From the NCBI RefSeq assembly GCF_000507185.2, contig NZ_AYTM02000002.1, positions 4,933,501-4,997,500 on the forward strand: a DNA stretch of 64,000 nucleotides, read 5' to 3'. The stretch comes from Pseudomonas syringae KCTC 12500 (GTDB lineage Bacteria; Pseudomonadota; Gammaproteobacteria; Pseudomonadales; Pseudomonadaceae). The number at the start of each line of letters is the position of its first letter. The stretch's first letter is position 1. Below the pieces are notes generated by a model. It was not told the DNA's origin and did no database searches. It was given only the letters and a program-made list of their open reading frames with translations. Shown here in pieces: positions 37,422-47,431 of this stretch. Both the position numbers and the translations under genes were made by a program.

Positions 37422-37516
37422 AGAGCCACCGTTGAATCCGCGGTTATTCGCTCAGTCTTCTTTTCAGGCTCCCGGCCACCTGCGGGCGTCTCATCTCACG
37501 TGAAAGGTTTATAGGC

Positions 37517-38665
37517 ATGACTGACCCGTCGATCCGCATAGGAGGTCTGTTTTCCAATACCGGCGTCACCGCTGCCGGTGAGTGTTCAACAATGCGCGGC
37601 GCACAGTTTGCAATTCATCAGATCAATGCCGCCGGGGGCGTGAATGGGCGTCCTCTGGAACTGATCACCCGCAATCCGGATTCCACGCCTGCGCTGTTTG
37701 CCATGCATGTCGAATCGCTGATTCGCGAAGAGAACCTGCGGTTTTTCTTCGGTTGCTACACCTCGGCGGCGCGCAAGGCCGTATTGCCTGTCGTCGAACG
37801 CTACAACGCATTGCTGCTTTATCCGGTGTACTACGAGGGCTTCGAGTATTCGCGCAACATCATCTACACCGGCGCCACGCCGAACCACAACGCGGTGCCA
37901 CTGGGCAGCTACATGTTCGATCACTTCGGCAGTCGCGTGCTGATGATCGGCTCGGAGTACGTCTACCCGTACGAAACCAACCGGTTGATGAGCGACCTGC
38001 TTTACGAGCGGGGCGGCAGCAAGCTGGGCGAATACTATTTGCCACTGAAAAACGCCAGGGCAGAGGACTTCGCCAGGCTCATGGTCAAGGCCAGAGAGCT
38101 GAAACCCTCGTTCATCTTTTCGACAGTGGTCGGCGACACCATGGCGCACCTGTATCAGGCCTACGCCGATGCCGGTTTCGACCCAGCGGTCATGCCGATC
38201 GCCAGTGTCACCACCAGCGAGACCGACATTCAGCAGATGGGCGTCCATCTGGGCACCGGGCACATTTCGGCAGCGACTTATTTCCAGTCGATCGACACGC
38301 CGCTCAATCGCCAGTGCATCGCCCAGTACCGGGAAATGTTTGGCCAGCATCAGGTGACCGACCGCTGCTGGGAGGCCGCTTACTTTCAGGTCCATCTGCT
38401 GGCCAAGGCGATCGCTCGTGCTGGCAGTACCGAAGTGGAGAGTGTGTTGCAGACCATGCGTGGTCTGGAATACGACGCGCCTCAGGGGCGGGTGCGTATC
38501 GATGAACACAACCACCATACCTACCTGTACTCGCGGATCGGCCGTGCCAATGCCGACGGGCAGTTCGACATCCTTTACGAAAGTCAGAAAGCGCTGAAGC
38601 CCGACCCTTATGCAGTGGCGCCTGACTTCAATGGCTGGTCCAGCCTGACCGGGAGGCGTCCATGA
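37517..38665 (+). CDS. amiC: AmiC-like amide sensor, negative regulator of AmiR
   Basis: 382 residues, a type I periplasmic-binding fold without a signal peptide, hence cytosolic. It matches P. aeruginosa AmiC along its length: IGGLFSNTGVTA, YEGFEYSRNIIYTGATPN, YVYPYETNR, FSTVVG and DAPQGRVRID. In P. aeruginosa AmiC holds AmiR inactive until a short amide binds. Overlaps amiR by 4 bases. Its similarity to UrtA in the same locus suggests that it senses the transported compound (urea or a short amide). Confidence 0.93.
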   Translation: MTDPSIRIGGLFSNTGVTAAGECSTMRGAQFAIHQINAAGGVNGRPLELITRNPDSTPALFAMHVESLIREENLRFFFGCYTSAARKAVLPVVERYNALLLYPVYYEGFEYSRNIIYTGATPNHNAVPLGSYMFDHFGSRVLMIGSEYVYPYETNRLMSDLLYERGGSKLGEYYLPLKNARAEDFARLMVKARELKPSFIFSTVVGDTMAHLYQAYADAGFDPAVMPIASVTTSETDIQQMGVHLGTGHISAATYFQSIDTPLNRQCIAQYREMFGQHQVTDRCWEAAYFQVHLLAKAIARAGSTEVESVLQTMRGLEYDAPQGRVRIDEHNHHTYLYSRIGRANADGQFDILYESQKALKPDPYAVAPDFNGWSSLTGRRP

Positions 38666-39294
38666 CCCTGCGTGCCGCCAAGAAACGTTTGCGCAACGAC
38701 AGCGCAGGCGGCATCAAAGACCTGCGCGATATCAGCGTGCTGGTGATGCATCCCGATGACGAAGACGGTCGCAACCTGATCGCTCAGTTGCAGCGCATCG
38801 GTTGTCAGGTGCGGGTGCAGTGGCCGATCCCCGAGCGTCTGCACAGCGAGGCTGATGTGATCGTACTGGCGGTATCGCCGGAAAGCCTGTCGACCAACAC
38901 GCCCTGGCTGCTGCACCACTCGACGCCGCCGATCATTCCGGTGATCGCCTATGAAAACCCGATCATTGTAGAGGCGCTGGTGCAGCTCAACGCCTGTTCG
39001 GTGATTCCGTCGCCGGTCCGCTCGTTCGGCCTGCTGACCGCTCTGGCCATCACCCTCAGCCAGGCCCGCAAGACGCGGGAACGGGAAAAGCACGTCAAGC
39101 GCCTGGAAGGGCGCATGGCGGTCATGCGCACCGTGCAGCAGGCCAAGATCATCCTGATGGAAACCAAGGGCCTGTCTGAAACGGACGCCTACAACGCGCT
39201 GCGTGATCAGGCGATGGCCAAGCGCGAGCCGGTGGAAAAAATCGCCGAGGCGCTGGTCAAGGCCCATGAACTGTTTCAACAAGCCTGTTCCTGA
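38662..39294 (+). CDS. amiR: AmiR-like ANTAR antiterminator
   Basis: 210 residues: pseudo-receiver domain (about 20-135, VLVMHPDDEDGRNLIAQL, no phosphorylation site pattern), coiled coil (about 137-160) and a C-terminal ANTAR domain (about 160-205, IILMETKGLSETDAYNALRD and MAKREPVEKIAEALV). ANTAR domains bind paired RNA hairpins with hexaloops and prevent terminator formation. Forms a complex with AmiC. Likely targets are the three RNA elements of this locus, above all the urtA leader with its terminator. Confidence 0.93.
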   Translation: MTLRAAKKRLRNDSAGGIKDLRDISVLVMHPDDEDGRNLIAQLQRIGCQVRVQWPIPERLHSEADVIVLAVSPESLSTNTPWLLHHSTPPIIPVIAYENPIIVEALVQLNACSVIPSPVRSFGLLTALAITLSQARKTREREKHVKRLEGRMAVMRTVQQAKIILMETKGLSETDAYNALRDQAMAKREPVEKIAEALVKAHELFQQACS

Positions 39295-39354
39295 CAGGTT
39301 GCAGACAAGCTTCGAGTGTCGGGCGCCACGCCTGATCCTCTTCTGCGCGGAAGG

Positions 39355-39425
39355 TTGCCATACGCCCTGACCCGGCAGGTATGGAACACCGCGTGGCGAC
39401 CGGCGTGGACAACGACGTCCTCCGG
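39355..39425 (+). ncRNA. Structured RNA element, copy C (before the amidase gene)
   Basis: Stem-loop I: CCATAC/GTATGG with inner GCC/GGC and an AG bulge (39358-39384). Stem-loop II: CCGG/CCGG with inner GGAC/GTCC closing hexaloop AACGAC (39400-39425), which fits A1 and G4. It is followed by a large GC hairpin (about 39429-39463) rather than an obvious T-run terminator. No sigma-54 promoter was found here, so the amidase may be read from the amiC promoter. Confidence 0.6.
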
Positions 39426-39517
39426 ATCGAGCCCAGGCCTGTGCGCGCCCTGCGCAGGCGGCTCCAGTCAATGACTGCCTGAACCCGGGCTGTCCTTACC
39501 GTTATCTGGAGAACACC

Positions 39518-41053
39518 ATGTCCGTAAAACGTCCCAGCAAAGCCGACTTTCTGATTGCCGCCCAGGACCATGGCTACGACCTGTCAGACAGTCAGATGGA
39601 GTCGTTCCTGAGTCTCGCAGACGAAACTCTGGGTTCCTACGAAGCCATCGATGCCCTGTACGCTGCGCATGTTGCCCAGCCTGCGCCGTTGCGCGAACAC
39701 AGCAAACCGGCTGCGGCCGAGAACCCGTACGGGGCCTGGTACGTCAAGACCCACATTGCCGGTGCTGCCAGTGGCCCGCTGGCAGGCAGGACGGTGGTTA
39801 TCAAGGACAACGTATCGGTGGCCGGTGTGCCCATGGCCAATGGCTCGCTGAGCCTTGATGGTTACGTGCCGTCCGAAGACGCCACGGTGGTCAAGCGCCT
39901 GCTGGCCGCCGGTGCGACGGTGATTGGCAAGTCGGTGTGCGAAGACCTGTGTTTCTCCGGAGCCAGTTTTACCTCGGCCACCGGCGCGGTGAAAAACCCC
40001 TGGGACCTGACCCGCAACGCAGGTGGTTCATCCAGCGGCAGCGCCGTGCTGGTCGCGCTGCAGGAAGTGGACATGGCCATCGGTGGCGACCAGGGTGGGT
40101 CGATCCGCATGCCGTCGGCCTGGAGCGGCATCGTCGGACACAAACCCACCTACAGCCTGGTGCCTTACACCGGCGCCTTCCCGATTGAACGGACCATCGA
40201 CCATGTCGGCCCGATGGCCAACAACGTGCGCGACTGCGCGATCATGCTCGATGTGATCGCCGGCGCCGACGGGCTCGATTCAAGACAGAAAAACCCGCCA
40301 GCCGTCAGTTGCGTCGCGACCCTCGATCAAGGCGTTGCAGGCCTTAAAATAGGCCTGCTGCGTGAAGGCTTCGCGATTCCCGGCATGTCCGAGCCGCAGG
40401 TTGACGCACTGGTTCGTGCTGCCGTGGCGCAACTGGAAAGTCTCGGTGCGACGGTTGGTGACGCCAGTGCGCCGTGGCACCGCGGGGTGGCGCTGGACAT
40501 GTGGAATGTCATCGCCACCGATGGCGCGGCCTACCAGATGCTGCAAGGCAACGGTTATGGCATGAATGTCGACGGCTACTACGATCCCGAGATCATGAGT
40601 TACTTCGGCGCCAAGCGTCGCGAACACGCCAATGCGTTATCCAGCAGCGTGCGTGCTGTGGCGCTGACCGGGCATTACAGCCTGAAAAACCTGCACGGTG
40701 CGTACTACGCCAAGGCGCGGATGCTGGTGCCGGAGCTCACCCGTCAATACGATGAAGCCTTCCAGCAGTTCGATGTGCTGGTAATGCCGACCATGCCGTT
40801 CGTGGCGACCACACTGACCGCCGCCGACGCGCCGATTGAAGAGTACGTGCATAGCGCGTTGAACATGCTGGCCAACACCGCACCGTTCGACCTGACCGGC
40901 CACCCGGCCACGTCAGTCCCGGCCGGTCTGGCCGACGGACTGCCGGTCGCCATGATGATCGTCGCGCCGCGCTTCAAGGATGCCTTGGCGTTGCGTGTCG
41001 CGCAGGCTTATGAAACCGCCCGCGGAACGTTTCCCACGCCTCCGGGTGTTTGA
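39518..41053 (+). CDS. Amidase, amidase-signature family
   Basis: 511 residues. Amidase-signature core with the Ser-cisSer-Lys triad: Lys in VVIKDNVSVAGVP, and GGSSSGSAVLVAL followed by GGDQGGSIRMPSAW. It resembles enantioselective amidases found with nitrile hydratases, not AmiE (nitrilase family). Hydrolyses an amide to acid and ammonia. GGAG lies before ATG 39518. Context with amiC-amiR suggests induction by its own substrate. Confidence 0.93.
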   Translation: MSVKRPSKADFLIAAQDHGYDLSDSQMESFLSLADETLGSYEAIDALYAAHVAQPAPLREHSKPAAAENPYGAWYVKTHIAGAASGPLAGRTVVIKDNVSVAGVPMANGSLSLDGYVPSEDATVVKRLLAAGATVIGKSVCEDLCFSGASFTSATGAVKNPWDLTRNAGGSSSGSAVLVALQEVDMAIGGDQGGSIRMPSAWSGIVGHKPTYSLVPYTGAFPIERTIDHVGPMANNVRDCAIMLDVIAGADGLDSRQKNPPAVSCVATLDQGVAGLKIGLLREGFAIPGMSEPQVDALVRAAVAQLESLGATVGDASAPWHRGVALDMWNVIATDGAAYQMLQGNGYGMNVDGYYDPEIMSYFGAKRREHANALSSSVRAVALTGHYSLKNLHGAYYAKARMLVPELTRQYDEAFQQFDVLVMPTMPFVATTLTAADAPIEEYVHSALNMLANTAPFDLTGHPATSVPAGLADGLPVAMMIVAPRFKDALALRVAQAYETARGTFPTPPGV

Positions 41054-41070
41054 GTCCGGAGACTGATCGA

Positions 41071-41107
41071 GGGGCATACTCGCTCCATGCGAGCGGGTGT
41101 GCCCTTC
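41071..41107. terminator. Hairpin between convergent amidase and binding-protein genes
   Basis: GGGCATAC region pairs with GTGTGCCC around TCGC-tccat-GCGA, followed by TTCATTT. Probably ends transcription from both sides. Confidence 0.6.
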
Positions 41108-41112
41108 ATTTC

Positions 41113-42087
41113 TCAAGGCCTCCACACCTCCACATCCTGCGCATCCACCGCCTTGGGCAGCAGGCCAGCAGCGAAGAAGGCGTCGGCGATATGCTGTTGT
41201 TCGTCCAATTGATCGTGCGTGACTGGCTGGATCTGATAAGTCCGATGGCTGTTGGCGATTTCAACCGTTTCGATATCCAGATTGCCCCACAAAGGGCTCA
41301 GTAGCTGCGCTGCTTCGCTTGGATTGGCCTTGAGCCAGATGCCTGCCTTGTGCAACTGCTCGTAAACCACGCTGAGCACTTGTGGGTGGTCCTTGGCGTA
41401 GCCGGTGCCGGTCAGGTAATAACGCTTGTAGCTGGACAATCCCTTGCCGTCAGCCAGAGTGCGCGTCGGCAATTGCCGTTGGGCGCTGGTCAGGAAGGGT
41501 TCCCAGGTGACCCAGGCGTCAACTTTATTGTTTTCGAAGGCCGCGCGGCCGTCGGCGGGCGACAGGTAAGCGGGCTGAATATCGGAAAATGTCAGACCGG
41601 CCTTTTTCAATGCTGCGATCAGCAGGTAGTGAGAACCCGCCGCCTTGGTGACCGCGACCTTTTTGCCTTTCAGATCCGATAACTGCTGCACGGGCGAGTT
41701 TTTATGGACGATGATCGCCTGCGCGGAAGGCGAGGCCGCTTCCTGGGCAAAGTAGGTCAACCGGGCCTGCGCTGCCTGGGCGAAGATCGGTACGGTGTCC
41801 GCCACATCCGCGCTGATGTCCACGTTGCCGATGTTCAAAGCCTCTAGCAGCGGCAGGCCACTCGGAAACTCATGCCAGGTGACGGTGACGTTTTGCGGCG
41901 CGAGGGCTTTTTCCAGAATGCCCTGTGTTTTCAGCAGGGTGATCAGCGTCGACGATTTCTGGTAACCGATTCGCAGCGTTTCCTGCGCTTCGGCAGGGAA
42001 GGTGATGCACAAGGCCAACGCCGCGAGCAGACCTGCCAGCAGCGGACGACGATAGCCGGTTTGTGTGTTTTTTATCGGTTTGGGCAT
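41113..42087 (-). CDS. SsuA/TauA-like substrate-binding protein
   Basis: 324 residues with a Sec signal peptide (cleavage after AEA, about residue 34). The mature start ETLRIGYQKSSTLITLLK and the KKVAVTKAAGSHYLL segment are typical of aliphatic-sulfonate or taurine binding proteins. No permease or ATPase gene is adjacent, so it must share a transporter encoded elsewhere. Third gene of a monooxygenase-dehydrogenase-binding protein operon. Confidence 0.9.
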   Translation of the reverse strand: MPKPIKNTQTGYRRPLLAGLLAALALCITFPAEAQETLRIGYQKSSTLITLLKTQGILEKALAPQNVTVTWHEFPSGLPLLEALNIGNVDISADVADTVPIFAQAAQARLTYFAQEAASPSAQAIIVHKNSPVQQLSDLKGKKVAVTKAAGSHYLLIAALKKAGLTFSDIQPAYLSPADGRAAFENNKVDAWVTWEPFLTSAQRQLPTRTLADGKGLSSYKRYYLTGTGYAKDHPQVLSVVYEQLHKAGIWLKANPSEAAQLLSPLWGNLDIETVEIANSHRTYQIQPVTHDQLDEQQHIADAFFAAGLLPKAVDAQDVEVWRP

Positions 42088-42163
42088 GGCACGCTCGGTA
42101 TTTGAAGGTGACGCTGAGTGTCAGGAGTGGTATCCCCACGCAGCGCAATGAGGATGATCTGTG

Positions 42164-43123
42164 TCAGTAGCCGCGCTGGCGATCAGCCTGATTCTGCAAG
42201 GCCTGCCCGCTGAGAAAACGGTCAAGGTTGGCCAGAAAGCTGTCGGCTATTTCGTGGCGGCTGTTGCTGGAGATCGCTGAGGTGTGGGGTGACAGGCGTA
42301 CTCTGGGGTGTGCATACAGGGGATGACCGTCCGGCAGTGGCTCAGGTTCGGTGACGTCCAGCGAGGCCAGGCCAATGGTTTCCCTATCGAGCGCCTTGAG
42401 CAGCGCCTCATGGTCAAGCAGGCCACCACGGGCGATGTTGATCAGGTGCAGGCCGGGTTTGGCGCTGTTCAGTACGTCGGCGTTGACGATGTGCCGTGTG
42501 GCAGGTGTCAGAGGTGCGGCCAGTACCAGATGGTCGGCGCGGGAAAAAAGCTCGTGAATGTCGCGCGCGCTTTCGACGCCATCAACCTCGAACGGCGTCT
42601 GGCTCTGCCGCAACGCCACGACGGTGATGCCCAGTGCCAGCGCTTTACCGGCCAGGCTGCGACCTATGGCGCCGAAGCCGAGAATCCCGAGCGTAGTGCC
42701 CTTGAGCGGTGTCAGTGCAGTGAAATTCCATTGCGAGTCATGCACCCAGATGTCCGGCAAGTGTTTGGCAGCAGCGAAAATGGCGGCCAACGAGAACTCG
42801 GCAATGTTTTCTGCCGCGCTGCCCCGGGAGGTGCTGACCGGCGGGCCGTCGAACAGCCAGCCGGGATAGAAGTCGATGCCCGAAGACACCACCTGAATCC
42901 ATTTCAGGCCATAAGGCCAGCCCGGAGGCGGTGAGGCAGGGGCTTCATAACCACGCACATTGATAGGGCGCGCCAGCAGAATGCTGACCTCGCCGGGCAG
43001 GTCGCTCGGCACGCCGGCCGGTACGCCGATGACCCTGGCTTCTGGATGGGTCACTGCAAGCCGCTCGCTGATGACCTGATTGAAGTCATCATCCAGTTGG
43101 CTGGCTATCACGAGTCGAGTCAT
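42164..43123 (-). CDS. D-2-hydroxyacid dehydrogenase family protein
   Basis: 319 residues: NAD-binding [15 protein letters not shown], catalytic Arg in NIARGGLLD, Glu in DVTEPEPLP and His in LSPHTSA. Reduces a 2-keto acid or oxidises a D-2-hydroxy acid. Overlaps the monooxygenase gene by 4 bases, so it probably handles an aldehyde- or keto-acid-derived product of that enzyme. Confidence 0.9.
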   Translation of the reverse strand: MTRLVIASQLDDDFNQVISERLAVTHPEARVIGVPAGVPSDLPGEVSILLARPINVRGYEAPASPPPGWPYGLKWIQVVSSGIDFYPGWLFDGPPVSTSRGSAAENIAEFSLAAIFAAAKHLPDIWVHDSQWNFTALTPLKGTTLGILGFGAIGRSLAGKALALGITVVALRQSQTPFEVDGVESARDIHELFSRADHLVLAAPLTPATRHIVNADVLNSAKPGLHLINIARGGLLDHEALLKALDRETIGLASLDVTEPEPLPDGHPLYAHPRVRLSPHTSAISSNSRHEIADSFLANLDRFLSGQALQNQADRQRGY

Positions 43124-44466
43124 GCCACAGCCTCGTCTGATTGATGGGCGACAGCCTTTGCATGACGATTGGCCGGTATTTCAAGACCGAGATTGTCACG
43201 CAGCGTATTGCCGGTGTATTCGGTGCGGAACAGTCCGCGCTGCTGCAGCACCGGCACCACCTGTTCAGTGAAATACTGCAAACCGTCCGGCAGGACGCTG
43301 TTGATGATGAAGCCATCGGCTGCGCCTGCTTCGAACCATGTCTGTATCGCGTCGGCAACCTGTTCGGGCGTGCCGACGAAGTCGCGGCGGGGCAGGGAGA
43401 AGCGCAGGGCGACCTCACGCAGGCTCAGGCCTTCGTCTCTGGCCAGTTGCTTGATCCGGTCCGAACCGCCTTTCTGGCTGTTGGAGCCCAGATCACCTAG
43501 TTCCGGGAAGGGTTCGTCCAGTGGGTACTGGCTGAAATCGTGATCATTGAAGGGGCGGCCAAGGGCGACAATGGCATCTTCGATCGTCACCAGCTCCACG
43601 GCCTGGCGATAGCGGCTCTCCACCTCGGCCTCATCACGCCCGACAATCGGGCGAATACCCGGCAGAATCGACAGCGCGTGGGGATCTCGGCCAAAGCCGC
43701 CAGCTCTCTGTTTCAGGTCCTGATAGTAGGCGCGTGCTTCATCGAAGCTCTCGGCGTGGACAAAGATCGCATCCGAATTCTGAGCGGCGAAGTTACGCCC
43801 GGCCTCGGAAGTGCCTGCCTGAAAAATCACCGGCTGACCCTGCTTCGACCGGGCGATGTTGAGCGGGCCTTTCACCGAGAAAAATTCGCCCTTGTGGTTC
43901 AGCGCGTGCAGTTTGCCTGGCGTGAAGAACTCGCCTTTCTGCTTGTCGTAGGCGAAAGCGTCGTCTTCCCAGGAATCCCAAAGGCCCTTCACCACCTCGA
44001 TATGCTCTTTGGCGATTCGGTAGCGCACCGCATGTGGCGGGTGTTCGCCCTTGCTGAAGTTATCGGCGGTGCCACTCAGCCACGACGTCACCACGTTCCA
44101 GCCAGCCCGGCCGCCGCTGATGTGGTCCAGTGAGGCAAACTGGCGAGCGACCTGGAAGGGCTCTGTGTAACTGACCGTGACCGTTGCTACCAGACCGATG
44201 TGCCGGGTGGTGGCTGCGAGTGCGGACAGAATGGTCAAGGGTTCGAAGCGATTCAGGTAGTGAGGACTGGATTTCTCGTGGATGTGCAGGCTGTCGGCAA
44301 TGAACACGAAATCGAATCGGGCCGCTTCTGCCAGGTGGGTCTGTTGCTGATAAAACCCTAAATTCACACTGGCGTTGGCCAGCGCTTGCGGGTGGCGCCA
44401 TTCGCCCCAGCCATGGCCGACCCCGTGGACCATGGCGCCAAGTTTAAGGTGTCGTTGTTTGCTCAT
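43120..44466 (-). CDS. LLM-class flavin-dependent monooxygenase (NtaA/SnaA/DszA type)
   Basis: 448 residues, TIM-barrel luciferase-like enzyme using reduced FMN made by a separate reductase. [11 protein letters not shown] and [25 protein letters not shown] are marks of the nitrilotriacetate/dibenzothiophene-sulfone group. These enzymes cleave C-S or C-N bonds. With the sulfonate-type binding protein this suggests sulfur scavenging. No reductase gene is nearby. Confidence 0.92.
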   Translation of the reverse strand: MSKQRHLKLGAMVHGVGHGWGEWRHPQALANASVNLGFYQQQTHLAEAARFDFVFIADSLHIHEKSSPHYLNRFEPLTILSALAATTRHIGLVATVTVSYTEPFQVARQFASLDHISGGRAGWNVVTSWLSGTADNFSKGEHPPHAVRYRIAKEHIEVVKGLWDSWEDDAFAYDKQKGEFFTPGKLHALNHKGEFFSVKGPLNIARSKQGQPVIFQAGTSEAGRNFAAQNSDAIFVHAESFDEARAYYQDLKQRAGGFGRDPHALSILPGIRPIVGRDEAEVESRYRQAVELVTIEDAIVALGRPFNDHDFSQYPLDEPFPELGDLGSNSQKGGSDRIKQLARDEGLSLREVALRFSLPRRDFVGTPEQVADAIQTWFEAGAADGFIINSVLPDGLQYFTEQVVPVLQQRGLFRTEYTGNTLRDNLGLEIPANRHAKAVAHQSDEAVA

Positions 44467-44564
44467 GAAGTGTGCCCCGGGCGTGATGAGGAAGGTAGAT
44501 TCACCTCCGCCTGGAGAAAGGGGTCGGTAATGGGATTACGGTATTCCTATAAAAAACTGCCGTG

Positions 44565-44643
44565 AAATTCTTTTTTGTTATAGGTTTATTATTAATTTAA
44601 ATAATTATTAATTTACAAATTATGCGTTATTTAAATTTTAAGG
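44565..44643. other. AT-rich island upstream of the monooxygenase operon
   Basis: About 80 bases, mostly A and T (runs such as TTATTATTAATTTAAATAA), in GC-rich surroundings. Possibly a promoter region bound by MvaT/H-NS-like proteins. Nothing else was seen between 44467 and 44876. Confidence 0.55.
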
Positions 44644-44876
44644 ATTTCCCTTCGTACGCCATGTCCTGGGCCTGATTATCTGTTCGTGAAATATCTGACC
44701 GGCGCCTTGCTCAAGTACCTGACCGGGTCGCAGCGAACAAACATTGATCCAGGACAAAACCTGCACGTCTACAGTGTTTCAAGGTGACGAAAATAATTGA
44801 TATGTCGGTGATCCGGCCGATACAGGCCTACGTATGCAGCCCTCAGCCTACCCAAGCCTTCTAGAACAGGAGTTCC

Positions 44877-44963
44877 ATGGATCCGCGTCTTGCTGGACTT
44901 TCCTTCTTGCTGACCCTGGGCTGGACTGGCGCTGTCATTCTTGTCATCTGGTTTTATGCCTGA
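44877..44963 (+). CDS. 28-residue single-span membrane peptide
   Basis: A short frame starting MDPRLAGLSFLL with AGGAG at 44869-44873, three bases before the ATG. Residues 6-27 form one hydrophobic helix with two tryptophans and a C-terminal FYA. Size and form resemble accessory peptides of membrane complexes (CydX, KdpF), but no such complex is encoded nearby. Function unknown. Confidence 0.5.
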   Translation: MDPRLAGLSFLLTLGWTGAVILVIWFYA

Positions 44964-45298
44964 TGAACAAGAGGTGTTCGACGTCGGTAGAGGCGTGGTG
45001 TTCGAAGCGCTCTTCGCTGACGACCGGTAGCCTGTCTGTGTGATGGCGAAATAGCGGCCCTAAAGCTGTTCCGTTTGATGCCGATGTTAATACTACAGCT
45101 ACCTGCCAAGTGGAGTCGGTCATTCCATCCAGCGCTGACGGCCTGACAGTTCGCGCTATGGACGGCATTGAGAAAGACGATTAACCGGCTTGATCGGCAG
45201 CCTCCATAGTCCACACATTGGTGTGTCTGACAGGGCTCGCAGAGACCGGCGCTTCATAACAATACTTCCATAGATGCTTACTCGCAGAGTATTTCCAC
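44964..45298. other. Gap before the four-PAS receptor
   Basis: 335 bases; no gene or clear regulatory structure recognised. Contains the promoter of the downstream receptor by position. Confidence 0.4.
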
Positions 45299-47431
45299 AT
45301 GTCGACCACGATTGAAAGCACCCACAAGGACAGGGCCAGGCTGGAACTTGATCTTCACTCGCTGATGACGGCCATTGACCGTTCCCAGGCGATGATCGAG
45401 TTCGATCTTGAAGGCAATATCCTGCGGGCCAATACCAATTTTCTGGATTGCGTCGGCTATCGGCTGGATGAGGTCCAGGGTCGGCATCACCGCATGTTCT
45501 GTACGCCGGAACATGCGTCCAGCATTGAATATGCGACGTTTTGGGAAAAACTGGGCAAGGGTGCTTTCGACGAAGGGCAGTACAAGCGCCTGGGCAAGAA
45601 CGGGCGCGAGATCTGGTTGCAGGCGACTTATAACCCGGTCTTCGACGAGCAGGGCAATCCGTTCAAGGTCGTGAAGTTCGCCACGGACGTGACTGCGCAA
45701 CGCAAGTCCAATGCCGAGTACGAAGGCAAGGTTGCGGCCATTGATCGTTCGCAGGGCATTATCGAATTCGACCTGAACGGTCGCGTGCTCAACGCCAACG
45801 AAAACTTTCTCAAGGTCCTGGGCTATCGTCTGGACGAGATTCAGGGTCAGCACCATCGCATGTTCTGCGAAGACGAATACCTGAACAGCCCGGCCTATCG
45901 TGCCTTTTGGGCCAAGCTTGAACGTGGTGAGTATGACTCCGGCGAATACAAGCGCATCGGCAAGAACGGTCGCGAGCTGTGGATCAGCGCCACTTACAAC
46001 CCGATCTTCGACCCGGATGGTCGTCCTTACAAGGTCGTGAAGTTCGCCAACGATGTGACCGAGAGCCGCATTCGTCAGGCTGAGTCCGCGGGCAAGGTGA
46101 CGGCCATCGAGCGCTCCCAGGCGGTGATCGAATTCGATCTGACGGGCAAGGTGCTGCACGCCAACCGCAATTTTCTGGCGGTATTCGGCTACGATCTCGA
46201 CGAAATCGTCGGTGAACACCACCGTATGTTCTGCTCCGAAGAATTTGTCAGCAGCCTGCAGTATCGTGAGCTCTGGGAGAAGCTGGGGCGCGGCGAGTAC
46301 GACGCCAACGAGTACAAGCGCAAGCGCAAGGACGGTAAGGAGATCTGGATTCAGGCGACCTACAACCCGATTTTCGATGCGCAGGGCAAACCCTACAAGA
46401 TCGTCAAATTCGCGCTCGACGTGACTGTGGCCAAGGAAACCAGCGTCGAGGACCAGGGCAAGGTGAATGCCATCGACCGCGCCCAGGCCGTCATCGAATT
46501 CGACATGGCCGGCAACATCATCACCGCCAATGCCAACTTCCTCAAAGCGCTGGGTTATGGCCTGCTGGAAATCAAAGGCAAGCATCACCGTATCTTCTGT
46601 GAGGAAGAATACGTGCGCGGCACCGAGTACCGTGAATTCTGGCACGGGCTGGGGCAGGGCGAGTTCTATTCCGGGCGCTTCATGCGTGTCAGCAAATACG
46701 GGCAGAAAATCTGGATTCAGGCGACGTACAGCCCGATTTTCGACCTCGACGGCTTGCCGTTCAAAGTGGTGAAATTCGCCACTGACATTACCCGTCAGGT
46801 TGAGATGGAACAGGCGATAGAGGCCAAGACCCGCGCCATGGGCGAGTCGGTAAAAGCACTGATGAACGCCATTTCCTATGTGGCGCAAAGTACCGAGACG
46901 GCCACCGATCTGGCCAGAATGACGCGTGAGCAGGCCAGTTCCGGTTCGCAGACGCTGGTCAAGGCGTCCGACGCAATGGGCATGATTGCCAAGTCCGCCG
47001 AGGGCATTCAGGACATCATTCAGGTGATCAGCGAGATCGCCAGCCAGACCAACATGCTGGCCTTCAACGCAGCCATCGAAGCGGCCAGGGCCGGTGAGCA
47101 TGGCCTGGGCTTTTCGGTAGTCGCCGACGAGGTGCGCAAGCTGGCCGAGAAGTCCTCGCGTGCGACCAAGGAAATCAACAAGCTGATTCTGGAAACCGTC
47201 AGCCGGATCGAGTCGGGCAACGAGATTTCGCGCAGTGCCGGCGAAGCCTTTGAACACATCGTGGAAGGCGTGATGCAGACCACGCAGGCGATCGACGGGA
47301 TCAACACGGCGACAGAGAAGCAACGCCTGTCGGCGCAGGAAGTCGAGACCCTGATCATCGAACTGCATAAAGCCAACCTGACCGGCTACACCGAAACTCT
47401 GAACAAGGTATCCATCGGACAACCTGCATGA
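45299..47431 (+). CDS. Soluble chemoreceptor with four tandem PAS domains
   Basis: 710 residues without membrane segments. Four PAS domains repeat every 122 residues (first helices near 24, 146, 268 and 390, each beginning like [12 protein letters not shown] and containing HHRMFC or HHRIFC and YNPIFD with VVKFA). A methyl-accepting signalling domain follows (about 515-705, [20 protein letters not shown]). The PAS type resembles Aer and BdlA, which bind FAD or heme and sense oxygen or redox state. Its stop overlaps the CheW-type gene start by 4 bases. Confidence 0.93.
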   Translation: MSTTIESTHKDRARLELDLHSLMTAIDRSQAMIEFDLEGNILRANTNFLDCVGYRLDEVQGRHHRMFCTPEHASSIEYATFWEKLGKGAFDEGQYKRLGKNGREIWLQATYNPVFDEQGNPFKVVKFATDVTAQRKSNAEYEGKVAAIDRSQGIIEFDLNGRVLNANENFLKVLGYRLDEIQGQHHRMFCEDEYLNSPAYRAFWAKLERGEYDSGEYKRIGKNGRELWISATYNPIFDPDGRPYKVVKFANDVTESRIRQAESAGKVTAIERSQAVIEFDLTGKVLHANRNFLAVFGYDLDEIVGEHHRMFCSEEFVSSLQYRELWEKLGRGEYDANEYKRKRKDGKEIWIQATYNPIFDAQGKPYKIVKFALDVTVAKETSVEDQGKVNAIDRAQAVIEFDMAGNIITANANFLKALGYGLLEIKGKHHRIFCEEEYVRGTEYREFWHGLGQGEFYSGRFMRVSKYGQKIWIQATYSPIFDLDGLPFKVVKFATDITRQVEMEQAIEAKTRAMGESVKALMNAISYVAQSTETATDLARMTREQASSGSQTLVKASDAMGMIAKSAEGIQDIIQVISEIASQTNMLAFNAAIEAARAGEHGLGFSVVADEVRKLAEKSSRATKEINKLILETVSRIESGNEISRSAGEAFEHIVEGVMQTTQAIDGINTATEKQRLSAQEVETLIIELHKANLTGYTETLNKVSIGQPA

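Noticed and set aside
45278..47422. 714-codon open frame on the minus strand
   Set aside because: Antisense shadow of the four-PAS receptor; its apparent internal repeats simply mirror the PAS repeats.
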